NCBI GenBank assembly: GCA_024641725.1
Contig: JAHECM010000032.1
Location: 1-6,288, forward strand
Reading direction: 5' to 3'
DNA length: 6,288 nucleotides
Origin: Limnohabitans sp.
GTDB taxonomy: Bacteria > Pseudomonadota > Gammaproteobacteria > Burkholderiales > Burkholderiaceae_C
Of this stretch, positions 1-5,733 are shown piece by piece (within the stretch, counting starts at the first letter, position 1; each line of letters begins with the position of its first letter). The translations under genes and the position numbers were made by a program. The notes under the pieces were generated by a model, which did not search any database, was not told the origin of the DNA, and worked only from the letters and a program-made list of their open reading frames with translations.

Positions 1-2
1 TG

Positions 3-137
3 GCCTGCGACGTGGGCACCCCAGAGATGTACCAAAAGTTGGATGCCTGCAAGTGGGACATGCTCAACGAGTGGGCCCAGACCAAACGCGCGCCCAAGCA
101 CGCGGCTTGGATGCACGACCAAGAATTCACCAGCTGA
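3..137 (+). CDS. C-terminal tail of an unrecognised protein (5' end outside window)
   Basis: An open frame enters from the left edge and ends at TGA 135-137, giving 44 visible residues that end in ...WMHDQEFTS. Codon third positions are mostly G or C (gcc tgc gac gtg ggc acc), as in the neighbouring genes. The other two plus-strand frames translate into arginine/proline-rich sequence of the kind seen in shadow frames, so this frame is the likely real one. The tail is hydrophilic and rich in Lys, Trp, Met and His, with two Cys; there is no membrane segment and no motif I can assign to a family. The gene is convergent with metW, with 9 bases between stop codons, and no T-rich intrinsic terminator is visible there. 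Function is unknown. Confidence 0.6.
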   Translation, partial: ACDVGTPEMYQKLDACKWDMLNEWAQTKRAPKHAAWMHDQEFTS

Positions 138-146
138 TGCGCATGT

Positions 147-731
147 TCAGCCGCGCTGCAACTTGAACACGGCCGTGCCCGCCATCAGGTTGGGCCACAG
201 CCGCACTTCTTGGCCGTGCTGCAGGCCAAACGCGTCGAGCACCTGCAAATCGTTTTTGCGTGCAAGGTCGGCAAAGTCAGCGTAGGTGCCCACGCGGATG
301 TTGGGTGTGTCGTACCACTGGTAGGGCAGGCGCTTGGTCACCGGCATGCGCCCGCGCAGCACGCTCAGGCGGTTGAACCAGTGGGCAAAGTTGGGGAAGG
401 CCACAATGCCGATTTGACCCACGCGGGCGGTCTCGCGCAGCATGACCTCGGCGTTGCGCAGGTGTTGCAAAGTGTCGATTTGCAGCACCACATCAAACGA
501 TTGGTCGGCAAAGACTTTCAGGCCTTGGTCGAGGTTGAGTTGCAGCACGTTCACGCCGCGTTGGGCGCAGGCCAGCACATTGGCGTCGTCCAGCTCCACG
601 CCGTAGCCGGTGCAGCCCTGGTGCTCTTGCAGGTAGGCCAACAAAGCGCCGTCACCGCAGCCCAAGTCAAGCACGCGCGCGCCGTGCGGCACCTGGCGCG
701 CAATGGCTTGCAGGGTCAAAGGATCGCTCAT
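147..731 (-). CDS. metW: MetW, methionine biosynthesis protein (SAM-dependent methyltransferase fold)
   Basis: The gene encodes 194 residues, the usual MetW length. The SAM-binding motif I, VLDLGCGDG, is at residues 20-28, followed by the acidic end of strand 2 (GVELDD, about 44-49) and the FDVVLQIDTLQHL segment typical of the family. The C-terminal half has the MetW-type stretch GRMPVTKRLPYQWYDTPNIR (near residues 127-146). In proteobacteria MetW is encoded with MetX and, as known for the family, is linked to homoserine acylation; its own methyltransferase activity is not well established. The start is secure: ATG 731-729 overlaps the metX stop as ATGA, and a Shine-Dalgarno GGAGG lies at 742-738 inside the last metX codons, 6 bases upstream. 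Translation is therefore probably coupled to metX, and the gene should share metX's riboswitch control. Confidence 0.95.
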   Translation of the reverse strand: MSDPLTLQAIARQVPHGARVLDLGCGDGALLAYLQEHQGCTGYGVELDDANVLACAQRGVNVLQLNLDQGLKVFADQSFDVVLQIDTLQHLRNAEVMLRETARVGQIGIVAFPNFAHWFNRLSVLRGRMPVTKRLPYQWYDTPNIRVGTYADFADLARKNDLQVLDAFGLQHGQEVRLWPNLMAGTAVFKLQRG

Positions 732-1876
732 GCGGCACCTCCCAAGCGGCTGGCAATGTGGGCAAAGTAGGCGCGCACCACGTTCATGTAGCGTTCGTCA
801 TTCAACAAGAAGGCGTCGTGGCCGTGTGGCGCGTCGATCTCGGCGTAGCTCACATCGCGTTGGTTGTCGATCAGGCCCTTGACGATCTCGCGGCTGCGCG
901 CTGGCGAGAAGCGCCAGTCGGTGGTGAAGCTGACCAGCAGGAATTTGCAAATGGCGCGCTCCAGCGCTTTGGACAAATCACCACCAAAGCCGCGCGCGGG
1001 GTCAAAGTAGTCGAGCGCCCGGGTGATCAGCAAATAGGTGTTGGCGTCAAAGTACTCGCTGAACTTGTCGCCCTGGTAACGCAGATAGCTCTCGATTTGG
1101 AACTCCACCTCTTGCGTGGAATATTTGTAGCCGGTGGCGCTGTTGACCGCGCTGCGCAGCTCGCGGCCAAATTTCTCGTTCATCACGTCGTCGCTGAGGT
1201 AGGTGATGTGGCCGATCATGCGGGCGATGCGCAAGCCGCGCTTGGGCACCACGCCATGCTCGTAAAAGTGACCTTCGTGAAAATCCGGATCGGTCACGAT
1301 GGCGCGGCGCGCCACCTCATTGAAAGCGATGTTCTCGGCATTGAGGTTGGGGGCGCTGGCCACCACCACCGCGTGCTTCATGCGCTCGGGGTATTGCAGC
1401 GTCCAGCTCAGCGCCTGCATACCGCCCAAGCTGCCACCCATCACCGCAGCCAACTGGGCAATGCCCATGGCGTCGAGCAAGCGGGCCTGGGCGTTGACCC
1501 AGTCTTCCACGGTGACCACCGGGAAGTCGGCGCCGTACACGCGGCCCGTGTCGGGGTGGGTGTGCATGGGCCCGGTGGAGCCAAAGCATGAGCCAAGGTT
1601 GTTCACGCCGATGACAAAAAACTGGTCCGTGTCCAGTGGTTTGCCTGGGCCGATCATGTTGTCCCACCAGCCCACGTTGCTGGGCTGGTCGGCGTACACG
1701 CCCGCCACATGGTGGGAGGCGTTGAGCGCGTGACAAATCAAAACGGCGTTGGACTTGTCGGCGTTGAGCGTGCCGTAGGTTTCGTAGCTGAGCGAATAAG
1801 CGCGAATGGACGCACCACTTTGCAAAAGCAAAGGGGCTTCAAAAGTCATCGACTGGGGCGTGGCGATCAAACTCAT
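728..1876 (-). CDS. metX: MetX, homoserine O-acyltransferase (probably O-succinyltransferase)
   Basis: The gene encodes a 382-residue cytosolic alpha/beta-hydrolase-fold enzyme that acylates homoserine in the first committed step of methionine synthesis. Visible landmarks are CHALNASHHVAG (49-60), NNLGSCFGSTGP (92-103), the nucleophile elbow GGSLGG with Ser149, the acid Asp320 in TTDWRF, and His353 in HGHDAF; together these form the expected Ser-Asp-His triad. The residue two after the acid is Arg322. From memory of work on MetX specificity, Arg here marks succinyl-CoA-using enzymes and Leu acetyl-CoA-using ones, so succinyl is favoured. The start ATG 1876-1874 fits the family N-terminus (MSLIATPQ...) but has no Shine-Dalgarno; the preceding bases are CATTGCCGCC, directly after the terminator T-run. 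The leader carries a SAM-II-type aptamer and a terminator, and metW follows with a 4-base overlap. Confidence 0.96.
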   Translation of the reverse strand: MSLIATPQSMTFEAPLLLQSGASIRAYSLSYETYGTLNADKSNAVLICHALNASHHVAGVYADQPSNVGWWDNMIGPGKPLDTDQFFVIGVNNLGSCFGSTGPMHTHPDTGRVYGADFPVVTVEDWVNAQARLLDAMGIAQLAAVMGGSLGGMQALSWTLQYPERMKHAVVVASAPNLNAENIAFNEVARRAIVTDPDFHEGHFYEHGVVPKRGLRIARMIGHITYLSDDVMNEKFGRELRSAVNSATGYKYSTQEVEFQIESYLRYQGDKFSEYFDANTYLLITRALDYFDPARGFGGDLSKALERAICKFLLVSFTTDWRFSPARSREIVKGLIDNQRDVSYAEIDAPHGHDAFLLNDERYMNVVRAYFAHIASRLGGAA

Positions 1877-1885
1877 GGCGGCAAT

Positions 1886-1923
1886 GAAAAAACCCGGTAA
1901 CGCTCAAGAAGCGATACCGGGTT
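1886..1923 (-). terminator. Intrinsic terminator in the metX leader (riboswitch expression platform)
   Basis: On the minus strand AACCCGGTA (1923-1915) pairs perfectly with TACCGGGTT (1899-1891). After one mismatch (1914/1900) the stem continues with CGCT (1913-1910) against AGCG (1904-1901), closing a 5-base loop. The stem runs into TTTTTT (1892-1887). This is a textbook Rho-independent terminator of 9 + 4 bp. It begins 8 bases after the riboswitch core and ends just before the metX start codon at 1876, so it can serve as the off-state of the riboswitch. It would also end transcripts coming from the upstream gdt1-like gene, and because of its position it could hinder ribosome access to metX. 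Confidence 0.9.
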
Positions 1924-1931
1924 GGGCTCGA

Positions 1932-1996
1932 CCTCTTTAGCTGCATTTTGGATCCTTGTGGTTCCTGCGCCCGCAAGCTGGAGCAAATCGGCGCCG
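1932..1996 (-). promoter_or_regulatory. SAM-II-type (metA motif / SAM-alpha) riboswitch aptamer upstream of metX
   Basis: The sequence follows the SAM-II pattern. P1 is GCGCC (1994-1990) paired with GGCGC (1971-1967). The P1 loop begins GATTTG (1989-1984) and holds AGCTTGC (1979-1973), which pairs with GCAGCT (1944-1939) with one bulged T to form the pseudoknot P2. The conserved 3' core is AAAATGCAGCTAAAGAGG (1949-1932), close to the consensus AAATGTAGCTAAAAAGG as I remember it. The linker between P1 and P2 carries an extra hairpin, GGAACC (1965-1960) with GGATCC (1955-1950) around an ACAA loop, with one A-A mismatch. This RNA class binds S-adenosylmethionine and represses methionine-synthesis genes, which fits its place before metX-metW. 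SAM-V shares the core and cannot be excluded by eye. The call is by pattern recognition, not a covariance-model search. Confidence 0.85.
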
Positions 1997-2000
1997 CTTA

Positions 2001-2006
2001 AGTATA
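2001..2006 (-). promoter_or_regulatory. Candidate -10 box for the metX riboswitch transcript
   Basis: TATACT on the minus strand (2006-2001) lies directly after the stop codon of the gdt1-like gene and differs from TATAAT at one base. A start about seven bases downstream would fall near 1994, exactly at the 5' strand of riboswitch helix P1, which would be an economical fit. An upstream TG two bases further out than in a standard extended -10 is present (TGATTTATACT). No convincing -35 hexamer is seen 16-18 bases upstream (candidates read CGCTGC, GCGCTG, GGCGCT), so the site may be weak or need an activator. Confidence 0.4.
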
Positions 2007-2008
2007 AA

Positions 2009-2572
2009 TCAGCCCCAACCCAGCAGCGCCAGCACACCCATGACCGCAAAGATGACCGCCGACACGGTGTGCACCAGTTGGAGGGGCACCCTGCGGGTGA
2101 TGGCGTCACCCAGCCAGACCACCGGTGCGTTGGCCAGCATCATGCCCAGCGTAGTGCCCGCCACCACGGCAGCCCAAGCTTGGTACTGGGCAGCCAGCAT
2201 GACCGTGGCGATTTGGGTTTTGTCGCCCATTTCGGCCAAAAAGAAGGCCACCACGGTGGTCAAAAACACGCCCATGCGCGGAGCCTCATCGCTGTCTTCG
2301 TCGTCCAATTTGTCCGGAATCAACATCCAGGCCGCCATGGCGATGAAAGACAAACCGAGCCCCCAACGCAATGCCGTCGGCCCCAGCAAGGTGGTCACCC
2401 AACTGCCCACGGCACCGGCCAAGCCGTGGTTGGCGAGCGTGGCCACCAAGATGCCCAGCACAATCGGCCAAGGTTTGCGAAAGCGCGCCGCGAGCACCAA
2501 AGACAGCAACTGGGTTTTGTCGCCCATTTCGGCCAGGGCCACGATGCCGGTAGAGACGAGGAAAGCTTCCAT
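2009..2572 (-). CDS. GDT1/UPF0016 (TMEM165-like) membrane transporter, probable Mn2+/Ca2+ exporter
   Basis: The gene encodes 187 residues, mostly hydrophobic, arranged as two homologous halves of about three membrane segments each. The family signature E-x-G-D-[KR]-[TS] occurs twice, as EMGDKT at 15-20 and again at 114-119, joined by an acidic loop DKLDDEDSDE (87-96). Known members of this family move Mn2+ and/or Ca2+ across membranes; bacterial members confer manganese tolerance, so Mn2+ export from the cytoplasm is the best guess. The open frame extends upstream to a TTG at 2611, but the ATG at 2572 gives the normal family N-terminus (MEAFLVSTG...), so I chose it. Neither start has a Shine-Dalgarno. 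A strong hairpin sits 10 bases before the ATG. The two signature regions are encoded by an identical 25-base DNA segment (2214-2238 and 2511-2535). The 3' end overlaps the metX control region. Confidence 0.88.
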   Translation of the reverse strand: MEAFLVSTGIVALAEMGDKTQLLSLVLAARFRKPWPIVLGILVATLANHGLAGAVGSWVTTLLGPTALRWGLGLSFIAMAAWMLIPDKLDDEDSDEAPRMGVFLTTVVAFFLAEMGDKTQIATVMLAAQYQAWAAVVAGTTLGMMLANAPVVWLGDAITRRVPLQLVHTVSAVIFAVMGVLALLGWG

Positions 2573-2582
2573 CACAACAGAG

Positions 2583-2601
2583 GCGCAAGCAAGGCCTGCG
2601 C
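2583..2601 (-). other. Leader hairpin before the gdt1-like gene
   Basis: In minus-strand RNA GCGCAGGC (2601-2594) pairs over all 8 bases with GCUUGCGC (2590-2583), including one G-U pair, around a CUU loop. On the plus strand the same position is an A-C mismatch, so the structure is better in the sense RNA. No T-run follows, so it is not an intrinsic terminator. It ends 10 bases upstream of the chosen start codon, where the bases CTCTGTTGTG contain no Shine-Dalgarno. It may affect translation start or RNA stability; a regulatory role is inference only. Confidence 0.5.
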
Positions 2602-2663
2602 GAAAAGTCAAAAGGAGGGCATCTTAATGCAGCTTGCGGTGCTGACATGCCACGAACCCAGGC

Positions 2664-3008
2664 TCAGCGAGCGGCCGTGATGACCACTTCAATGCGCCAG
2701 CCGGGTTTGGCCAAAGCGGCCTGCACCGTGGCGCGCGGGGGGGTGTGACCCGCCGCCACCCAAGCGTCCCAGACGGTGTTCATGCCGTCAAAGTCGGCCA
2801 AGTCCAGCAAAAATATTTGGGCCATCAGAATGCGGCTTTTGTCGCTGCCGGCTGTGGCCAACAGCCGGTCGATGCTGGCCAGCACTTGGCGTGTTTGCCC
2901 CTGGATGTCCAAGCTGGCATCTTCGGCCACTTGCCCAGCCAGATAAACCGTGTCTCGGTGCACCGCCATTTCAGACATGCGGTGACCCACTTCATAGCGT
3001 TCAATCAT
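2664..3008 (-). CDS. RidA/YjgF/UK114-family protein (cd06150-like subgroup)
   Basis: The gene encodes a 114-residue protein that matches the small trimeric Rid fold along its whole length. Family features are VYLAGQV (21-27), the QTRQVLASIDRLLATAG helix region (38-54) and PPRATVQAAL (90-99) with Arg92, equivalent to the substrate-binding Arg of RidA. Glu107 lies in RIEVVITAAR. The Cys that follows the Arg in classical RidA (RSCV) is Thr here, typical of other Rid subgroups, so classical 2-aminoacrylate deaminase activity is not assured. Rid proteins hydrolyse reactive enamine/imine intermediates, and members in catabolic operons often act on pathway intermediates. The start is ATG 3008, not TTG 3014, because AAGGA (3020-3016) is 7 bases before the ATG. 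It lies 51 bases downstream of the TctC-like gene and probably shares its transcript. Confidence 0.88.
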   Translation of the reverse strand: MIERYEVGHRMSEMAVHRDTVYLAGQVAEDASLDIQGQTRQVLASIDRLLATAGSDKSRILMAQIFLLDLADFDGMNTVWDAWVAAGHTPPRATVQAALAKPGWRIEVVITAAR

Positions 3009-3059
3009 GGTCAATTCCTTGGGCCCAGCCCGTTGGCACTGAGGGGCAAGCGCGCACCC

Positions 3060-4046
3060 TCACTGCGGTTCAAAGTTGATGGATTTGGCAATCGCTTGGT
3101 AACGCGCGATCTCTTCGCGGTACAAGCGGTCCAGGTCGGCCACAGAAGTCGGGTTGACCACCATGTTGCCGGTGGCCTCGAAGGCTGCACGCGTCTCTGG
3201 ATTTTGCAACGCATCGTAGGCGGCCTTGTTGATGCGGTTGCTGATGGCATCGGGCGTGCCACGCGGCACGGCCACGCTGCCCCAAGAATCAAACTCAAAA
3301 CCCTGCAGCTTGGGGTGCAGTGCCAATGCGGGAATGCTCGGGAATTTGGACAAGGGCTGGCGGGTGGCCAGGCCCAAGACCTTGATCTTGCCATCGGCGA
3401 TGGTGGCCGGAATGCTGCCGGCGAACACCGTGATCGCCATGTCCACCTGACCGCCCATCAGATCGGCCAGCATCGGTGCGGCACCTTTGTAGGGCACATG
3501 CACCAACTTCATCCCCGTCTGTTGACCGAGTTTTTCAGCGGCCAAATGAAACAAGCTGCCATTGCCACCATTGCCCACCGACAGCTCTTTGGCGCCGGCC
3601 CGATTGGCCAGTGCGAGCAGCTCGTCCAGGGTGTTCGCGGGCAAGTCTTTGCGCGCAATCACAACCAAAGGGGCCTTGAGGATCTGCGCCACCACCTTCA
3701 TGTCTTCGGGCTTGTATTTGACAGCGGCCACCGTCATGGGTGCCACGATCAATTCCAAGGGACTGCCCAGCGTGATGGTGTAGCCATCGGCAGGCGCGTT
3801 CAGGTTTTTCTGCACGCCAATCGCGCCGCCTGCGCCCCCGACGTTGTCGATCACCACAGGCTGGCCCAGTGCACGGGCCATGTCGGGCTGGATTTTGCGC
3901 GCCACAAAGTCAGAGGGGCCGCCAGCTGGCCATGGCACGACCATGCTGATGGGTTTGGCCGGCCAGCTTTGTGCCGCCACATGGCCTGCGATGGTGCCAA
4001 ACAGCAAACTGACCATCAGGCGTTTGAGTGGGGATGAAAAGTTCAT
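3060..4046 (-). CDS. Bug/TctC-family periplasmic solute-binding protein
   Basis: The gene encodes 328 residues. The N-terminus is a Sec signal peptide: K8-R9, a hydrophobic stretch 10-21, and a likely cleavage VAA|Q after residue 25; no lipobox Cys is present. The mature protein has the Bug hallmarks VVPWPAGGPSD (36-46, with Asp46 at the ligand-contacting position), NVGGAGGAIG (68-77), HVPYKGAAP (183-191) and GGQVD (198-202). Bug proteins bind carboxylates, amino acids or small amides in the periplasm, usually for tripartite tricarboxylate transporters. No tctA/tctB membrane genes are in the window, which is common for 'orphan' Bug genes in Burkholderiales. The start is supported by AAAGGAGA (4058-4051), 4 bases before ATG 4046. 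It follows the amidase by 47 bases, so its ligand may be the amidase substrate or product; this is inferred. Confidence 0.93.
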   Translation of the reverse strand: MNFSSPLKRLMVSLLFGTIAGHVAAQSWPAKPISMVVPWPAGGPSDFVARKIQPDMARALGQPVVIDNVGGAGGAIGVQKNLNAPADGYTITLGSPLELIVAPMTVAAVKYKPEDMKVVAQILKAPLVVIARKDLPANTLDELLALANRAGAKELSVGNGGNGSLFHLAAEKLGQQTGMKLVHVPYKGAAPMLADLMGGQVDMAITVFAGSIPATIADGKIKVLGLATRQPLSKFPSIPALALHPKLQGFEFDSWGSVAVPRGTPDAISNRINKAAYDALQNPETRAAFEATGNMVVNPTSVADLDRLYREEIARYQAIAKSINFEPQ

Positions 4047-4093
4047 GTTGTCTCCTTTGGAATTGTTTTGAAATGAACACGGTGTCGAAGATG

Positions 4094-5503
4094 TCAGCGC
4101 GCCAGCAAGTGGTCCAGCGCCGAGAACCCGGCGGCTTTCTCAATCACCTCGCCCGCCGCCAGCATGCGGTCTTCGCGGAATTTGGTGCTGACGATTTGCA
4201 CGCCCACAGGCAAGCCACCGGCCACACCCGTGGGCACCGACAAACCGGGTAAACCCAGCGTGGCGGTGCTGAGCATGGGCGCTTGCGCGAGCAGGATTTG
4301 CGCGGTGCGATCGGAGGATTGCTGGTCGTCGTCCACCTTGAACTGGCGCTCCCACGAGTTCGGCATCAAGAGCACCGGGTAGCGCTCCAAAAACACCGCC
4401 CAGTCGCGGGCGATGTTGAAGCGGCGCGTGAGGGATTCCAGGTATTGGTCGCGGTCCCACACCGGGTTGATGTCCATGTAGTGGGCCAGCGCCGTGCGCA
4501 GCGCGTCGTCACCGTGCTCGCGCATGAAGGGCTCACCACCACGGCGCATGTCGTTCATGACCATGTGGAACTGCATGGCAGAAATCTCGGCAAAGTGCGG
4601 CGGCTCCACCTCTTCCACCGTGTAGCCTGCGGCCTCTAGCCATTTGGCGGCTTGGTCCACTGCGGCGCTGGCCGTGGGGTCTACGGGCGAATGCGACCAG
4701 CTGCGGAAGATGGCCACGCGCGTGGGCTCGCGGCTGTCGGTGTAGTCGAGCGGTGCGGGCACCCATTGCGGATCCAGCGGCGTGCCTCTGGACATGACCT
4801 GCAAGGCCAAACGGGCATCGGCCACGGTGCGGGTGAGTGGGCCTTGCACCGACATTTGCTGGTTGCTGATGATGCGGTTGGGGGCGCTGGCTTTGTAGGA
4901 CGGCACGCGGCCCACGGTGGTGCGCAGGCCCACCACGCCACAAGCCCAAGCGGGGTAACGGATGGAGCCGCCGTAGTCGTTGCCGTGCGCAATGGCGCCC
5001 ATGCCCATGGCCGTGGCAGACGCTGCGCCGCCACTCGACCCACCGGGGGTCACGCCTGCGTCAAAGGGGTTGAGCGTGCGGCCATGAAAAGCGTTGTCGG
5101 TGAACCAGCGCAGCGAGAACGCGGGCGCGTTGTTGCGGCCCACGATGATTGCACCGGCTTCGCGCATGGACTGCACCAGCGGTGAGTCGGTGGCGGCGAT
5201 GTTGTCCTTGAAGGCGGCCACACCGTCGGTGGTGGCTTGGCCTTGCACGTCGATGTTGACCTTGATGGTCACGGGCACGCCGTGCAGCGCGCCCAGTGTG
5301 TCGCCCCGTGCTTGGGCGGCGTCGGCGGCGTCAGCCGCTTGCAGGGCCAAGTCGGGCGTGACCGAGGCCAGCGCGTTGACCTGTGGGTTGGCCACGGCGA
5401 TGCGGGCCAGCACGCTTTCGGTGGCGGCGCGTGCGGTGGTGTCGCGGCGGGCGATGCGGCCGGCCAGTTCGGTGGCGCTCAGTTGCCAGAGTTCAGTGTT
5501 CAT
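4094..5503 (-). CDS. Amidase-signature (AS) family amidase
   Basis: The gene encodes 469 residues, normal for AS-family amidases, which hydrolyse carboxamides to acid plus ammonia or amine. The Ser-cisSer-Lys triad is intact: Lys81 in GVPVTIKVNID, the cis-Ser (Ser156) in GGSSGG (154-159) and the nucleophile Ser180 in GNDYGGSIR. The C-terminal GLPGLSVPTG...GLPVGVQIV segment is also typical. No signal peptide is seen, so it is probably cytoplasmic. The frame stays open upstream to ATG 5596, but ATG 5503 starts at the family-like MNTELWQLSA and has AGGA nine bases ahead, while the extra 31 residues look non-coding. GatA is unlikely: no gatB or gatC is adjacent and the neighbours are a Bug protein and an M20 hydrolase. 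The substrate cannot be read from sequence. A REP-like repeat pair lies 37 bases upstream of the start. Confidence 0.93.
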   Translation of the reverse strand: MNTELWQLSATELAGRIARRDTTARAATESVLARIAVANPQVNALASVTPDLALQAADAADAAQARGDTLGALHGVPVTIKVNIDVQGQATTDGVAAFKDNIAATDSPLVQSMREAGAIIVGRNNAPAFSLRWFTDNAFHGRTLNPFDAGVTPGGSSGGAASATAMGMGAIAHGNDYGGSIRYPAWACGVVGLRTTVGRVPSYKASAPNRIISNQQMSVQGPLTRTVADARLALQVMSRGTPLDPQWVPAPLDYTDSREPTRVAIFRSWSHSPVDPTASAAVDQAAKWLEAAGYTVEEVEPPHFAEISAMQFHMVMNDMRRGGEPFMREHGDDALRTALAHYMDINPVWDRDQYLESLTRRFNIARDWAVFLERYPVLLMPNSWERQFKVDDDQQSSDRTAQILLAQAPMLSTATLGLPGLSVPTGVAGGLPVGVQIVSTKFREDRMLAAGEVIEKAAGFSALDHLLAR

Positions 5504-5540
5504 GGGTGGGGTCCTAAAAAGGGGTAGGTGCAAATCGGAG

Positions 5541-5671
5541 CATCGCGCGCAGGGTGCGGCTCCTACAAGGAAGTCCGGCTCGGGTGCAGGTGGCACGGAT
5601 CACAGGCTGGGCTGGGCGTTGACACGGCTTGTGCGCGGGAATGTTGTAGGAGCAGCACCCCGTGCGCGATG
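5541..5671. repeat. REPIN-like inverted pair of REP sequences
   Basis: Two 28-base arms, 5541-5568 and 5644-5671, are reverse complements at 25 of 28 positions and are separated by 75 bases. Each unit, read from the centre outward, starts TTGTAGGAGC and ends GCGCGATG. This resembles the GTAGGAGC...GCGAT REP sequences known from Pseudomonas, and GTAG is the kind of head tetranucleotide recognised by REP-associated tyrosine transposases. The plus-oriented unit can fold on itself (GC-A-GCAC, CCC loop, GTGC-GC), as REPs do. The pair fills most of the 230-base gap between the M20 and amidase genes. In transcribed RNA the arms could form a long hairpin before the amidase. The spacer shows no coding signal. 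No transposase is in the window. Confidence 0.75.
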
Positions 5672-5705
5672 GCTTGCGGAGTGCCGAAACCTTTTTTGTC
5701 GCCCA

Positions 5706-5730
5706 GCGCCACGTCAACTCACCTTGGCGC
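5706..5730 (-). other. Hairpin just downstream of the M20 hydrolase gene
   Basis: GCGCCA (5730-5725) pairs perfectly with TGGCGC (5711-5706) around a 13-base loop, starting 3 bases after the M20 stop codon. The minus strand continues into an A-run (5692-5687 as T on the plus strand), not a T-run, so it is not a standard intrinsic terminator. It could be a 3'-end stabilising structure or chance. Confidence 0.3.
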
Positions 5731-5733
5731 ATC

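Noticed and set aside
758..1591. Plus-strand open frame of 277 codons antisense to metX
   Set aside because: It is the complement of metX codons with a His/Ala/Val-rich composition; metX is unambiguous on the other strand.
2573..2663. yybP-ykoY manganese riboswitch before the gdt1-like gene
   Set aside because: Searched for by eye because of the gene family; the conserved loop sequences are absent and the 91-base gap is short for that element.
2745..4037. Long plus-strand open frame of 430 codons
   Set aside because: It lies antisense to the clear TctC-like and RidA genes, is rich in His, Gln, Arg and Gly as shadow frames in GC-rich DNA are, and has no domain I recognise.
5504..5596. Upstream extension of the amidase to ATG 5596
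   Set aside because: The added residues run through the REP-like repeat and have no family resemblance; ATG 5503 has a ribosome-binding site and a normal N-terminus.
5706..5730. Intrinsic terminator after the M20 gene
   Set aside because: The 6-bp hairpin is followed by A residues on the coding strand, not T, so it lacks the required tail.
5514..5732. Minus-strand open frame of 72 codons between the M20 and amidase genes
   Set aside because: It is largely made of the REP-like repeat pair and its spacer, is Arg/Pro/Cys-rich, and has no ribosome-binding site or recognisable motif.
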